Part shown: in pieces, positions 56,294 to 64,000 of the stretch | Layout of the letters: every line of letters starts with the position of its first letter | How positions within the stretch are numbered: the first letter of the stretch is position 1 | Assembly (NCBI RefSeq): GCF_002863565.1 | Contig: NZ_PGUW01000005.1 | Location: 1-64,000, forward strand | DNA length: 64,000 nucleotides | Origin: Bacillus sp. V5-8f | GTDB taxonomy: Bacteria > Bacillota > Bacilli > Bacillales > DSM-1321 | Reading direction: 5' to 3' | Made by a program: the position numbers and the translations under genes | Notes under the pieces: generated by a model | Told to the model about the DNA's origin: nothing | The model's input: only the letters and a program-made list of their open reading frames with translations | Database searches by the model: none

Positions 56294-57019
56294 TTAGGTG
56301 TACCAACCTCCATTTACTCTTAAGATTTGCCCTGTGATATAGGAAGCTTTATCGGATAGTAAGAATTCTACTGCATCTGCCACTTCTTCTGGTATCCCTA
56401 CGCGCCCCATCGGAATGTCACCTTTAATTAAGTCAAGATCTTCTTCGCTAAACGATTCCAACATCGCTGTGGAAATCGCTCCTGGGGCTACTCCGTTCAC
56501 CCTAACACCGGTTAAAGACAGTTCCTTGCTCAATGCTTTAACAAAAGCATTTTGCCCCCCTTTTACCGTCGAGTAAAGAACCTCACACGAAGCACCGGTC
56601 TCGCCCCATATGGAAGTAATAGCAACGATCGCACCCTTTTCTTGATTGATAATCTTCGGCAGAAGCTCCTTTGTAAGCAGAAATGGAGATTTTATATGCA
56701 GCTGAACCATTTCATCTATGAGCTCTTCATTCACATCTGTAATTAGTCCGTAATGGCTGTTGCCGCTATTCAAGACAATAGCGTGTAAGGAATATATATT
56801 TTCAGCCAATTTTTTATACCCCGATTTTTGGCTCAGATCTGCCTGAATTGGGATTATTTCAATATCATATGCAGAAAGTTCTAATATCAGCTGCTCAATA
56901 GCTTTCTTATTTTTATTAAAATGTAAATATAAGGAATAATTTTCTTGAGCAAGCTTTAAAGCAATGGCCCTGCCTATTCCACCGCTCGCTCCAGTTATCA
57001 GCACAAATCGTTTTTCCAA
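56294..57019 (-). CDS. ymfI: EF-P 5-aminopentanone reductase YmfI
   Basis: Short-chain dehydrogenase that in B. subtilis reduces 5-aminopentanone on Lys32 of elongation factor P to 5-aminopentanol. The 241-aa protein has the NAD(P) motif TGASGGIGRAIAL (about 10-22), NSG, the catalytic Ser-Tyr-Lys in ITSIWGETGASCEVLYSTVK and the C-terminal GQILRVNGGW. It is separated from ymfH by a strong terminator. Confidence 0.9.
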   Translation of the reverse strand: MEKRFVLITGASGGIGRAIALKLAQENYSLYLHFNKNKKAIEQLILELSAYDIEIIPIQADLSQKSGYKKLAENIYSLHAIVLNSGNSHYGLITDVNEELIDEMVQLHIKSPFLLTKELLPKIINQEKGAIVAITSIWGETGASCEVLYSTVKGGQNAFVKALSKELSLTGVRVNGVAPGAISTAMLESFSEEDLDLIKGDIPMGRVGIPEEVADAVEFLLSDKASYITGQILRVNGGWYT

Positions 57020-57050
57020 CCATTTCTCCTCCTATTCCTTAAGACACCGT

Positions 57051-57089
57051 ATAAAAACCTTGTCTCCATAATTGGGACAAGGTTTTTAT
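57051..57089 (-). terminator. ymfH terminator
   Basis: ATAAAAACCTTGTC (57051-57064) pairs perfectly with GACAAGGTTTTTAT (57076-57089), a 14-bp stem, six bases after the ymfH stop. Confidence 0.9.
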
Positions 57090-57094
57090 GCGGA

Positions 57095-58381
57095 TTATTT
57101 CGGCAACACTTGGCAGACGGTAATCCGCTCGTCATCTATCAGATGAACTGCTGCCTCTCTAACATCCTGGCTTGTAATTTTCTCAAGAGCAGGAACCACA
57201 TCGAACAAATCCATTTCATTAAATGCATAACGTGTGAATTGATTGGCTATATACTCAGGTGAATTTAATGAGCGGAGGAACGATCCGATTTTTTTCTTTA
57301 TTGTCCTGGCAACCGTTTCATATGTGATGCCTTGGCCGGATTTGGCCTTCTCAAGCATCGTCTTCAACCTATCAGTCAGCTCCTCTGGCTTGGCTGAGTC
57401 CCCTCCGATTAACGCAAATCCGAAGCCTTGTTCCTGTGTGTAATCATACGAAAATGATTGATCAATTAATCCTTCCGAATATAACTCTTCATAAAAATCT
57501 GAGCTCCTGCCAAAGAGAACCTCAAGTAGCACATTAACCGTCAGTTCAGCATTAAGCATTTCTCCACCTGTGAGATTCACGTCGGTTGCTTTGACACCGA
57601 CCATCACTTTTGGCGTTTGCACATTCATTTTCAGAATTTGGGTTTTCTTCGCAACGGTTGCAGGCTCCATCTCAAAATTTCTCGCAATTTCAGGTTGTTT
57701 CTTATATTCCTTGCTATTTTGATTTTCCCTAATGAGCTTCATGGTTTCGTTAGGATCTACCGGCCCGACAACGAACAGGAGCATATTGCTTGGATGATAA
57801 AAGGTTTCATAACATGTATACAGCATATCCTTCGTAATTTCGGCTATAGATTCCACCGTACCCGCAATATCAATTTTGACCGGATGATTATGGAACATAT
57901 TCTCGATACAGCCAAAATAAAGACGCCAATCCGGGTTATCATCGTACATATTTATTTCTTGTCCGATGATTCCTTTTTCTTTCTCAACCGTTTTTTCTGA
58001 AAAATACGGTTCCTGAACAAAATCGATGAGGGTCGTCAGGTTTTTTTGAAAATCAGTAGTGCTAGAGAACAGGTACGCTGTCCTAGTAAAAGAGGTAAAA
58101 GCGTTAGCGGATGCACCCTGTTTGCTGAATTGCTGAAAAACATCCCCATCTTCCTTCTCGAACAGTTTATGTTCCAAAAAATGAGCAATTCCGTCAGGAA
58201 CCTTAATGAATTCATTTGTATCCAATGGTTTGAAATGGTTGTCAATCGAACCGTATTTGGTTGTGAATGTGGCATATGTTTTATTGAATCCCTGTTTAGG
58301 AAGTATGTAAACTTGTAAGCCGTTTTCCAACTTTTCGTGGAATAATTCCTCCTGGAGCTGGTCGAAGGTTATTTTCTCCAT
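57095..58381 (-). CDS. ymfH: M16-family peptidase YmfH (EF-P modification-associated)
   Basis: The 428-aa protein has the zinc-binding inverted HxxEH motif HFLEH (67-71) of M16 peptidases and the further Glu about 75 residues later (EKEKGIIGQEINMYDDNP). It forms a pair with YmfF, which lacks the metal motif, as in two-subunit M16 enzymes. Both genes are associated with EF-P 5-aminopentanol modification in B. subtilis. Its start overlaps the ymfF stop by one base. Confidence 0.93.
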   Translation of the reverse strand: MEKITFDQLQEELFHEKLENGLQVYILPKQGFNKTYATFTTKYGSIDNHFKPLDTNEFIKVPDGIAHFLEHKLFEKEDGDVFQQFSKQGASANAFTSFTRTAYLFSSTTDFQKNLTTLIDFVQEPYFSEKTVEKEKGIIGQEINMYDDNPDWRLYFGCIENMFHNHPVKIDIAGTVESIAEITKDMLYTCYETFYHPSNMLLFVVGPVDPNETMKLIRENQNSKEYKKQPEIARNFEMEPATVAKKTQILKMNVQTPKVMVGVKATDVNLTGGEMLNAELTVNVLLEVLFGRSSDFYEELYSEGLIDQSFSYDYTQEQGFGFALIGGDSAKPEELTDRLKTMLEKAKSGQGITYETVARTIKKKIGSFLRSLNSPEYIANQFTRYAFNEMDLFDVVPALEKITSQDVREAAVHLIDDERITVCQVLPK

Positions 58382-59658
58382 TATTCCTGCACCTCCATTC
58401 CTGTCAAGAAATAAATCGTATCACATTCGATTTTTTGGGCAACGTTTATAATCTGTTCTTTAGTCGTTTTTTCCGTTCTATCCATCCATTCATCCAACGA
58501 AATATTTGAGCCGGATACAACATTATGGTAAAGGATTTCCACTAATCCCCTAGCTACATCAATCGTCTCCAAGATCTGGTTCCTCACTACCGCCTTAGTC
58601 TGAGAAAGTTCATCTTCTGTGAAATTGCCCTTTTTCATTTCCTCCATTTGCTGGCGGATAATATCAACCGCCTGGTCGTAATTTTTGTTTTCTATTCCCG
58701 ACATGACCATAAGCAACCCTTTATGGCTCTCTATACGAGAAGCTGCATAATATGCTAGACTGGCTTTTTCACGCACATTTATGAAAAGTTTTGAATGAGA
58801 GAAACCGCCGAAAATACCATTGAACAACTGAAGCGCGTAGTAGTCCTCGTCACCATACACAACATTCGTACGATAACCGATATTGAGCTTGCCTTGTTTG
58901 ACATCCTGCTTTTCAATCACTTCATTTTCTTTTTCTACTTTTTTCTGTACTGGATTAACTATTACAGCATTACGTTCGCTTAAGCTAATATATTTATCTG
59001 CAAGGCCTTCTGCCTCTGTTTCGTCGACATCCCCGATTATATAAAGGTCAATCTCATCCTCAGCAAGCACTTTTTTATAGTACTCAAATAATGACTCGGG
59101 GGTTATCTTGTCTATATCCTCCTCGTTTCCCGTTTGTTCGAGGGCATATGGCTCATCCTTACACATTTCCTCGACGAGGCGTTTTGCAGAATAACGCATT
59201 TTATCATCATAAATGGAGTGGATGCGCTGCTTTAGGGAACGTTTTTCTTTCTGTACAGTATTTGGTTCGAACGCTTCGCCTTCAGTTTTAGGATGAAATA
59301 TCACATTTGTCAATAACTCGAAGCCTTTTGCTAAAAGCGGAGTTGGATCTGACAAAAATTTTTCATTTGCAATTTCCATTGTCAAAGTAATAATATGATA
59401 TTCTCCTTTTTTACCAACATCAACATAAAGGTTTGCCCCATACAGGTCATCCAGATAGGATCGTAGTTCTGTGGAAGTGGGATGCCTTTCGGTCGCACTC
59501 TGTAACACGTATGGCAGCAACGAACGTAATGTCACTGTACCTGCAGATAAAGGAGCCTTCATTTTAAATACCAGGGTATTGGTTTTATACTTTTCCGTCT
59601 TGACAACATGGAGCTTATATCCCGGTCGTGCTTTTAATATATCAGAAGCAATCGCCAT
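58381..59658 (-). CDS. ymfF: Inactive M16-family protein YmfF (EF-P modification-associated)
   Basis: The 425-aa protein has the M16 fold (RSLLPYVLQSATERHPTSTE, SYLDDLYGANLYVDVGKKGE, LFNGIFGGFSHSKLFINVRE) but no HxxEH motif, so it is probably the non-catalytic partner of YmfH. First gene of the ymfF-ymfH operon. Length and order match Bacillus relatives. Confidence 0.93.
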   Translation of the reverse strand: MAIASDILKARPGYKLHVVKTEKYKTNTLVFKMKAPLSAGTVTLRSLLPYVLQSATERHPTSTELRSYLDDLYGANLYVDVGKKGEYHIITLTMEIANEKFLSDPTPLLAKGFELLTNVIFHPKTEGEAFEPNTVQKEKRSLKQRIHSIYDDKMRYSAKRLVEEMCKDEPYALEQTGNEEDIDKITPESLFEYYKKVLAEDEIDLYIIGDVDETEAEGLADKYISLSERNAVIVNPVQKKVEKENEVIEKQDVKQGKLNIGYRTNVVYGDEDYYALQLFNGIFGGFSHSKLFINVREKASLAYYAASRIESHKGLLMVMSGIENKNYDQAVDIIRQQMEEMKKGNFTEDELSQTKAVVRNQILETIDVARGLVEILYHNVVSGSNISLDEWMDRTEKTTKEQIINVAQKIECDTIYFLTGMEVQE

Positions 59659-60029
59659 GTTAAGAGCCCTCCTCGATAAATCGCTTATGTAATAAGCTTT
59701 ATTGTTTGTTGTACGTTATTCTTTTAAACATCGGATGAAGAAAAATCAATCAAACAGTTGCCGAATTGCATGACTCGGCAAGGAAGGCTTAGGACGGGGA
59801 ACACTATAGAGGTGGATAATTTTTCTTTCTTATTAAAATATACATGGTTTGGCAATTTTCATGCAAGTTAGATGAACAATTCAGTAACAAGTTGACATAA
59901 TATTATTATTTTTTACCAATGGATAATATGCATCTCAGAGTAACTGTCCAAAAGAAAAAACCCAGGAACGCTGATTTTACAAAGTTCCTGGGTTTTTGAA
60001 ACCAACATGTCTAGGCGTCGTTTATGGTA
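59659..60029. other. ymfF-yufQ gap with a bidirectional-type terminator
   Basis: No gene seen. The right part holds the yufQ terminator (59956-59997); the left part is A/T-rich and must contain the ymfF promoter (leftward). Confidence 0.5.
59956..59997 (-). terminator. yufQ terminator
   Basis: AAAAACCCAGGAAC pairs perfectly with GTTCCTGGGTTTTT around a 14-base loop. The T run works in both directions. It lies 33 bp after the yufQ stop. Confidence 0.85.
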
Positions 60030-60989
60030 TTAACGGCTACCTTTTATATACGGCTGACCAGATGCTTTTGGTGCATCTGCTTTTCCGATAAAACCTGTAA
60101 GTGCAGTAATCGTGAGTATATAAGGTGCAATCAATAGATAAACAGCTGGTATATCCTTAAAGAACGGTAACGAAGCTCCTACAATGCTTAAAGATTGCGC
60201 CAATCCAAAGAACAATGCCGCTCCCATAGCGCCCAACGGATGCCATTTCCCAAAAATCATTGCGGCAATCGCCATAAAGCCCTGTCCGTTAATTGTGGAA
60301 TGGCTGAAATCAAGCGTAACGGTCAAAGCATGAACAGCTCCCCCGATGCCACCAAGAGCTCCCGAAAGCATTACGCCAAGATACCGCATTTTGTAAACAT
60401 TGATTCCCATTGTATCTGCAGCCATCGGATGTTCACCCACCGCACGAAGACGGAGACCAAAGGGGGTTTTGTAGATGATAAACCAAACAACAATCGATAA
60501 AAGAATGGCAATATAGGAGATGTAATACCCATTAGAGAAAAATATCTTCCCGATAACCGGTATGTCCCCTAAAACGGGAATGTCCATTTTATCAAACGTT
60601 TCCTGGATAATGTCGGTCTGGCCCTTCTCGTAAATTTTTTTGACAAGGAATAAAGTCAAACCAACAGCAAGCAGGTTAATAGCCACCCCGCTGACAGTCT
60701 GGTCGGCCCTGAATGTAATGGAAGCCAATGCATGAAATAAGGAGAAGAACATTCCGGCAACCATTGCTGTTAGAAGGGCAACCCAAGGAGTCCATGCACC
60801 AAGCTGTTCATCAAAAGTTAAATTAAAAACAATCGCAACAAACGCTCCAATGACCATAAGTCCTTCAAGACCGATATTTACAACCCCGGAACGTTCAGAG
60901 AAAACGCCTCCGAGCGCAGTGAAGATAAGTGGTGCTGCAAGGGCAATCATAGATGGCACGATGATTTGCAAGATCTGATAGAAGTCCAC
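60030..60989 (-). CDS. yufQ: Nucleoside ABC transporter permease YufQ
   Basis: The 319-aa inner-membrane permease has about eight helices and the family start PSMIALAAPLIFTALGGVFS then ERSGVVNIGLEGLM. It belongs to the sugar/nucleoside branch (BMET). It begins with GTG directly after the yufP stop (TAAGTG), with GGGGGTG upstream, and is the last gene of the operon. Confidence 0.92.
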   Translation of the reverse strand: MDFYQILQIIVPSMIALAAPLIFTALGGVFSERSGVVNIGLEGLMVIGAFVAIVFNLTFDEQLGAWTPWVALLTAMVAGMFFSLFHALASITFRADQTVSGVAINLLAVGLTLFLVKKIYEKGQTDIIQETFDKMDIPVLGDIPVIGKIFFSNGYYISYIAILLSIVVWFIIYKTPFGLRLRAVGEHPMAADTMGINVYKMRYLGVMLSGALGGIGGAVHALTVTLDFSHSTINGQGFMAIAAMIFGKWHPLGAMGAALFFGLAQSLSIVGASLPFFKDIPAVYLLIAPYILTITALTGFIGKADAPKASGQPYIKGSR

Positions 60990-62081
60990 TTATTTCACCC
61001 CCTTTTTTGAAAAACGTGAAAGTATCCAGCGAATAAAATAGCTTGATGCCACAAAGAATATAATTAGTGCAATAACGATATCTACAATTTCGTTCGGCAC
61101 TCCTGCTTCCAGGGGCATATTAAGTGCACCATTTTTCAGTCCACCAAATAGCGCAGCCGCAAGCACAACACCGATGGCGGTATTTCCTCCAAGTAGGGCA
61201 ACAGCGATTCCATCGAAACCAACACCGGTAAATCCGCCTTTAATTGCCGCATAACCAAATGTTCCTAGACCTTCCATTGCTCCTGCCAAACCTGCGAAAG
61301 CCCCAGAAATGACCATTGAAAGAACAATGTTTTTATTCACGCTCATTCCTGCATATTCTGATGCATGATGATTGAAACCAACAGCCTTTAACTCAAAACC
61401 AGTTGTGGTTTTTTCAAGGATGAACCACATAACAATCGCACACGCAAGTGCAATGATAATGCCCCAGTGCATACGGGAAAGGTCTGTCCAGTTTTCGAAA
61501 AAAATCGAACGTAATGATGCTGATTCTGAAATATTTTCTGTTTTATCCTGTTTATCTGATAGAACATTTAATATTAAATAGTTCGTAATGTGCAAGGCTG
61601 TATAATTAAGCATGATTGTAACAATTACTTCATGAACCCTGAATCTTGCTTTAAGCAGCCCTGGAATAAAGGCCCAAAATGCACCAGCTGCTGCTCCTGC
61701 GAGCACTGCGAACGGCAAATGAACATATTTAGGGAGATCGAACTCAATTCCTACCCAAACAGCAGCCAACCATCCGACAATTAACTGTCCTTCTACACCG
61801 ATGTTGAAAAGGCCAGTCCTGAAGGCAAATGCTACAGCAAGCCCAGCAAGGATATATGGCGTAATCTGGCGGACTGTTTCACCTAAATAATATTCATCGC
61901 CGAAAACACCATTTAGCATAGCTGAATATCCTGAAATCGGGTCATAACCGCTTACGAGCATAATTACCGCCCCAGCTAGCAAGCCCAGAAGGACCGAAAA
62001 AATAGGAATCAGCATGCTACGGGCAGAGGCTATTACATATTTCATTACTCTTTCTATATACTCTTTTGATTTTTTAGACAT
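60990..62081 (-). CDS. yufP: Nucleoside ABC transporter permease YufP
   Basis: A 363-aa permease with the same core (PYILAGLAVAFAFRTGLFNI, GVEGQLIVGWLAAVWVGIEF) and about nine membrane helices. The ATG at 62081 overlaps the yufO stop by eight bases; the frame extends four codons upstream. Paired with YufQ as heterodimeric channel. Confidence 0.92.
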   Translation of the reverse strand: MSKKSKEYIERVMKYVIASARSMLIPIFSVLLGLLAGAVIMLVSGYDPISGYSAMLNGVFGDEYYLGETVRQITPYILAGLAVAFAFRTGLFNIGVEGQLIVGWLAAVWVGIEFDLPKYVHLPFAVLAGAAAGAFWAFIPGLLKARFRVHEVIVTIMLNYTALHITNYLILNVLSDKQDKTENISESASLRSIFFENWTDLSRMHWGIIIALACAIVMWFILEKTTTGFELKAVGFNHHASEYAGMSVNKNIVLSMVISGAFAGLAGAMEGLGTFGYAAIKGGFTGVGFDGIAVALLGGNTAIGVVLAAALFGGLKNGALNMPLEAGVPNEIVDIVIALIIFFVASSYFIRWILSRFSKKGVK

Positions 62082-63609
62082 GAGAGGTCTCACCTGCTTC
62101 CAATCTCTTGCTTCCAGCCATCAGTAATCCTAGTTCCTGTTCATTGGTTTCCTTTGGATCAAGGATTGCGACGATTTCCCCTTCGTAAATAACGGCAATG
62201 CGGTCACTAATATTCATGATTTCATCCAGTTCGAAGGAGAGAAGTAAAACTGCTTTTCCATGATCACGGTGCTCGATCAGCCGCTTGTGAATATATTCAA
62301 TCGCACCGACATCTAGCCCGCGTGTAGGCTGCGCAGCAATGAGCAAATCCGGGTCCCGATCGACTTCACGGCCGATGATCGCTTTTTGTTGGTTCCCTCC
62401 TGATAAAGCCCTGGCCGGCGTATATTCACTTGGCGTTCTCACGTCAAACTCAGTTATAATCTTCTTTGCCTTTTCATAAATTTTTCGATAATTCAACACG
62501 CCGTTTTTGGAGTTTGGTTTTTGATAATAAGTCTGCAACGAAATGTTTTCGCCTATTGTATAATCAAGCACCAGTCCGTGCTTATGGCGGTCCTCTGGAA
62601 TGTGGCCCAAACCGGATTCAGTAATTTTACGCGGAGCCTTATTTGTGATGTCTTTTCCATTGATTAAAATGGAACCTGCCTCTGCTTTACGGAGGCCTGT
62701 GATTGCCTCTATCAACTCAGACTGCCCATTGCCATCTACACCGGCGATCCCGACAATTTCCCCTGCCCTGATAGAGAGATTTAGTCCCTTGACAGCTTTG
62801 ACTTCACGTGAATCATTAACTTCCAGTCCTTTTATTTCTAAAACCTCACCAGCAGGCTTTGATTCCGACTTTACTGTTTTAAAAACCACCTCACGTCCTA
62901 CCATAAGGCTTGCAAGCGCGTTAGGGTCTGTTTCGCTGACAGTAACTGTCCCAATCCCCTGTCCTTTACGGATGACGGTAACTCTGTGGCACACCTCCAT
63001 GATTTCTTTTAATTTATGGGTGATCAGAATAATTGACTTACCTTCCTTAACCAAGGCTTTCATGATAACGATCAGCTCTTTAATTTCTTGAGGAGTCAGT
63101 ACCGCTGTAGGTTCGTCGAAAATAAGAATTTCCGCTCCCCGATAGAGTGTTTTCAGAATTTCAACCCTTTGCTGCATCCCAACTGAAATATCGGCTATTT
63201 TTGCTTCAGGGTCAACGCTTAAGCCATAGCGTTCAGATAGTTCTCGTACCTGTTTATTGGCGGACTTAATATCAATTTTTCCAGCAACCTTGGGTTCTTG
63301 GCCAAGTATAATGTTTTCCGTTACTGTAAAGGGATCGACAAGCATGAAGTGTTGATGGACCATTCCGATTCCTAAATCATTGGCGATATTCGGGTCAGTT
63401 ATTTTAACCGGTTTCCCTTTCACTCGGATTTCGCCCTTTTCCGGTTGATACAACCCAAAGAGGACGTTCATCAGGGTGGATTTTCCCGCTCCATTTTCCC
63501 CGAGGAGTGCATGGATTTCCCCTTTTTTTACCTGAAGCGTTACATTGTCGTTTGCAACGATTCCCGGGAATTCCTTCCGGATATTCAGCATTTCAATCAC
63601 ATATTCCAC
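62074..63609 (-). CDS. yufO: Nucleoside ABC transporter ATP-binding protein YufO
   Basis: The 511-aa protein holds two ABC domains. First: Walker A GENGAGKST, signature DISVGMQQRVEI, Walker B LIFDEPTAVLTP. Second: degenerate Walker A GVDGNGQSEL, signature LSGGNQQKAIIG and Walker B-like LLIAAQPTRGLD, as in RbsA/nucleoside importers. The GTG start follows GGGAG. It drives import with YufP and YufQ. Confidence 0.94.
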   Translation of the reverse strand: MEYVIEMLNIRKEFPGIVANDNVTLQVKKGEIHALLGENGAGKSTLMNVLFGLYQPEKGEIRVKGKPVKITDPNIANDLGIGMVHQHFMLVDPFTVTENIILGQEPKVAGKIDIKSANKQVRELSERYGLSVDPEAKIADISVGMQQRVEILKTLYRGAEILIFDEPTAVLTPQEIKELIVIMKALVKEGKSIILITHKLKEIMEVCHRVTVIRKGQGIGTVTVSETDPNALASLMVGREVVFKTVKSESKPAGEVLEIKGLEVNDSREVKAVKGLNLSIRAGEIVGIAGVDGNGQSELIEAITGLRKAEAGSILINGKDITNKAPRKITESGLGHIPEDRHKHGLVLDYTIGENISLQTYYQKPNSKNGVLNYRKIYEKAKKIITEFDVRTPSEYTPARALSGGNQQKAIIGREVDRDPDLLIAAQPTRGLDVGAIEYIHKRLIEHRDHGKAVLLLSFELDEIMNISDRIAVIYEGEIVAILDPKETNEQELGLLMAGSKRLEAGETSHV

Positions 63610-63741
63610 TTATTATCAACTCCCTAAAAAGATCGCTAATCTAGTTATTTATAACCTTACATCTTTAAGAAAAAACCAAAGGAAAAACCACAAAACTTTC
63701 TTTATAGTTTTTCTTTTACTTTTTTCTATTTATCTATTCCC

Positions 63742-63786
63742 ATAAAAAGGAGGAATAAGCGGCCCGCAACCCCAGTTATTCCTCCT
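63742..63786 (-). terminator. Terminator between yufN and yufO
   Basis: On the minus strand AGGAGGAATAA (63748-63758 complement) pairs perfectly with TTATTCCTCCT (63776-63786) and TTTTT follows. Placed between binding-protein and ATPase genes, it probably makes the binding protein more abundant than the rest of the transporter. Confidence 0.8.
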
Positions 63787-63800
63787 ATTCTTTCATCTTA

Positions 63801-64000
63801 TTAAAATTTCATTGCTTTAAGCTCGTCACGTGTTTTAGGTACTTTAACCTCACCTGATTTAATTTTCTCAGTCCAATCTTCTACGGCTTTTAAAGCATCT
63901 TCTGAAACATTTTCTTTATGGTCTGCAATCGCGACCGCATTTTGGTCAAGGCCGTATTCAATTACTTTGCCGCCAGGGAACTCGCCGTTCTTCGATTTAT
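63801..64000 (-). CDS. yufN: Nucleoside-binding lipoprotein YufN (BMP family), C-terminal part
   Basis: Only the last 66 codons are in the window; the gene continues past the right edge. The visible end (GGKVIEYGLDQNAVAIADHK, then ALKAVEDWTEKIKSGEVKV and PKTRDELKAMKF) is that of Bmp/PnrA-type nucleoside-binding lipoproteins. Its place upstream of yufOPQ supports the call. Confidence 0.85.
   Translation of the reverse strand, partial: KSKNGEFPGGKVIEYGLDQNAVAIADHKENVSEDALKAVEDWTEKIKSGEVKVPKTRDELKAMKF

Overview
The window is a chromosomal segment of an endospore-forming Firmicute of the Bacillaceae (Bacillus sensu lato). From about 10.8 kb to the right edge it follows the Bacillus subtilis gene order, read in reverse on the minus strand: yufNOPQ, ymfF-ymfH-ymfI-ymfJ-ymfK-ymfM-pgsA-cinA-recA-rny-ymdB-spoVS, a dipeptidase and korAB, tdh-kbl-miaB-ricA-cotE-mutS-mutL, then (after an accessory block) miaA-hfq-spoVK-hflX-ynbB-glnR-glnA. 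Sporulation genes (spoVK, spoVS, cotE, ricA, CotF-type coat genes) and sigma-E/K-like promoter motifs support a spore former. I saw no rRNA, tRNA, CRISPR array or complete insertion sequence.

Positions 1-10,770 are accessory and AT-rich. From 10.7 kb leftward lies a decayed prophage inserted beside the glnA terminator: a truncated, frameshifted integrase, the tail of a phage ssDNA-binding protein, a primase-helicase broken by one in-frame stop, an iteron-rich origin-like region, then a tightly packed run of early/middle phage genes (ERCC4 nuclease, DUF3310, sigma factor, several unknowns, ArpU-type regulator). No terminase, capsid, tail or lysis genes are present. Left of it (1-2.5 kb) are a membrane-anchored protein with a MazF/PemK-like domain, a small winged-helix protein preceded by a 21-codon ORF with an internal repeat, a membrane protein, and a set of five 11-bp phased repeats.

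The middle accessory block (18.4-32 kb) carries a LysE exporter divergent from a MocR regulator, a CotF-type coat pair, a tautomerase/MFS unit divergent from a LysR regulator across a perfect inverted repeat, an alpha/beta hydrolase, an unknown 272-aa protein, a SWIM/SNF2 helicase and a sporulation-kinase-like histidine kinase.

The conserved part covers nitrogen control (glnRA with GlnR sites), tRNA modification (miaA, miaB), mismatch repair (mutSL), recombination and SOS (recA with a LexA-like box), RNA decay (rny, hfq, ricA), threonine catabolism (tdh-kbl), a 2-oxoacid:ferredoxin oxidoreductase (korAB), phospholipid synthesis (pgsA), the EF-P 5-aminopentanol modification genes (ymfI, ymfH, ymfF) and a nucleoside ABC importer cut by the right edge.

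The most interesting leads are the membrane-anchored MazF-like protein and its neighbouring repeat array, the phage iteron region, the deletion junction that fuses integrase to a phage replication gene, and a Cys-rich then Arg/Glu/Asp-repeat protein with a sporulation-type promoter at 42.7 kb.
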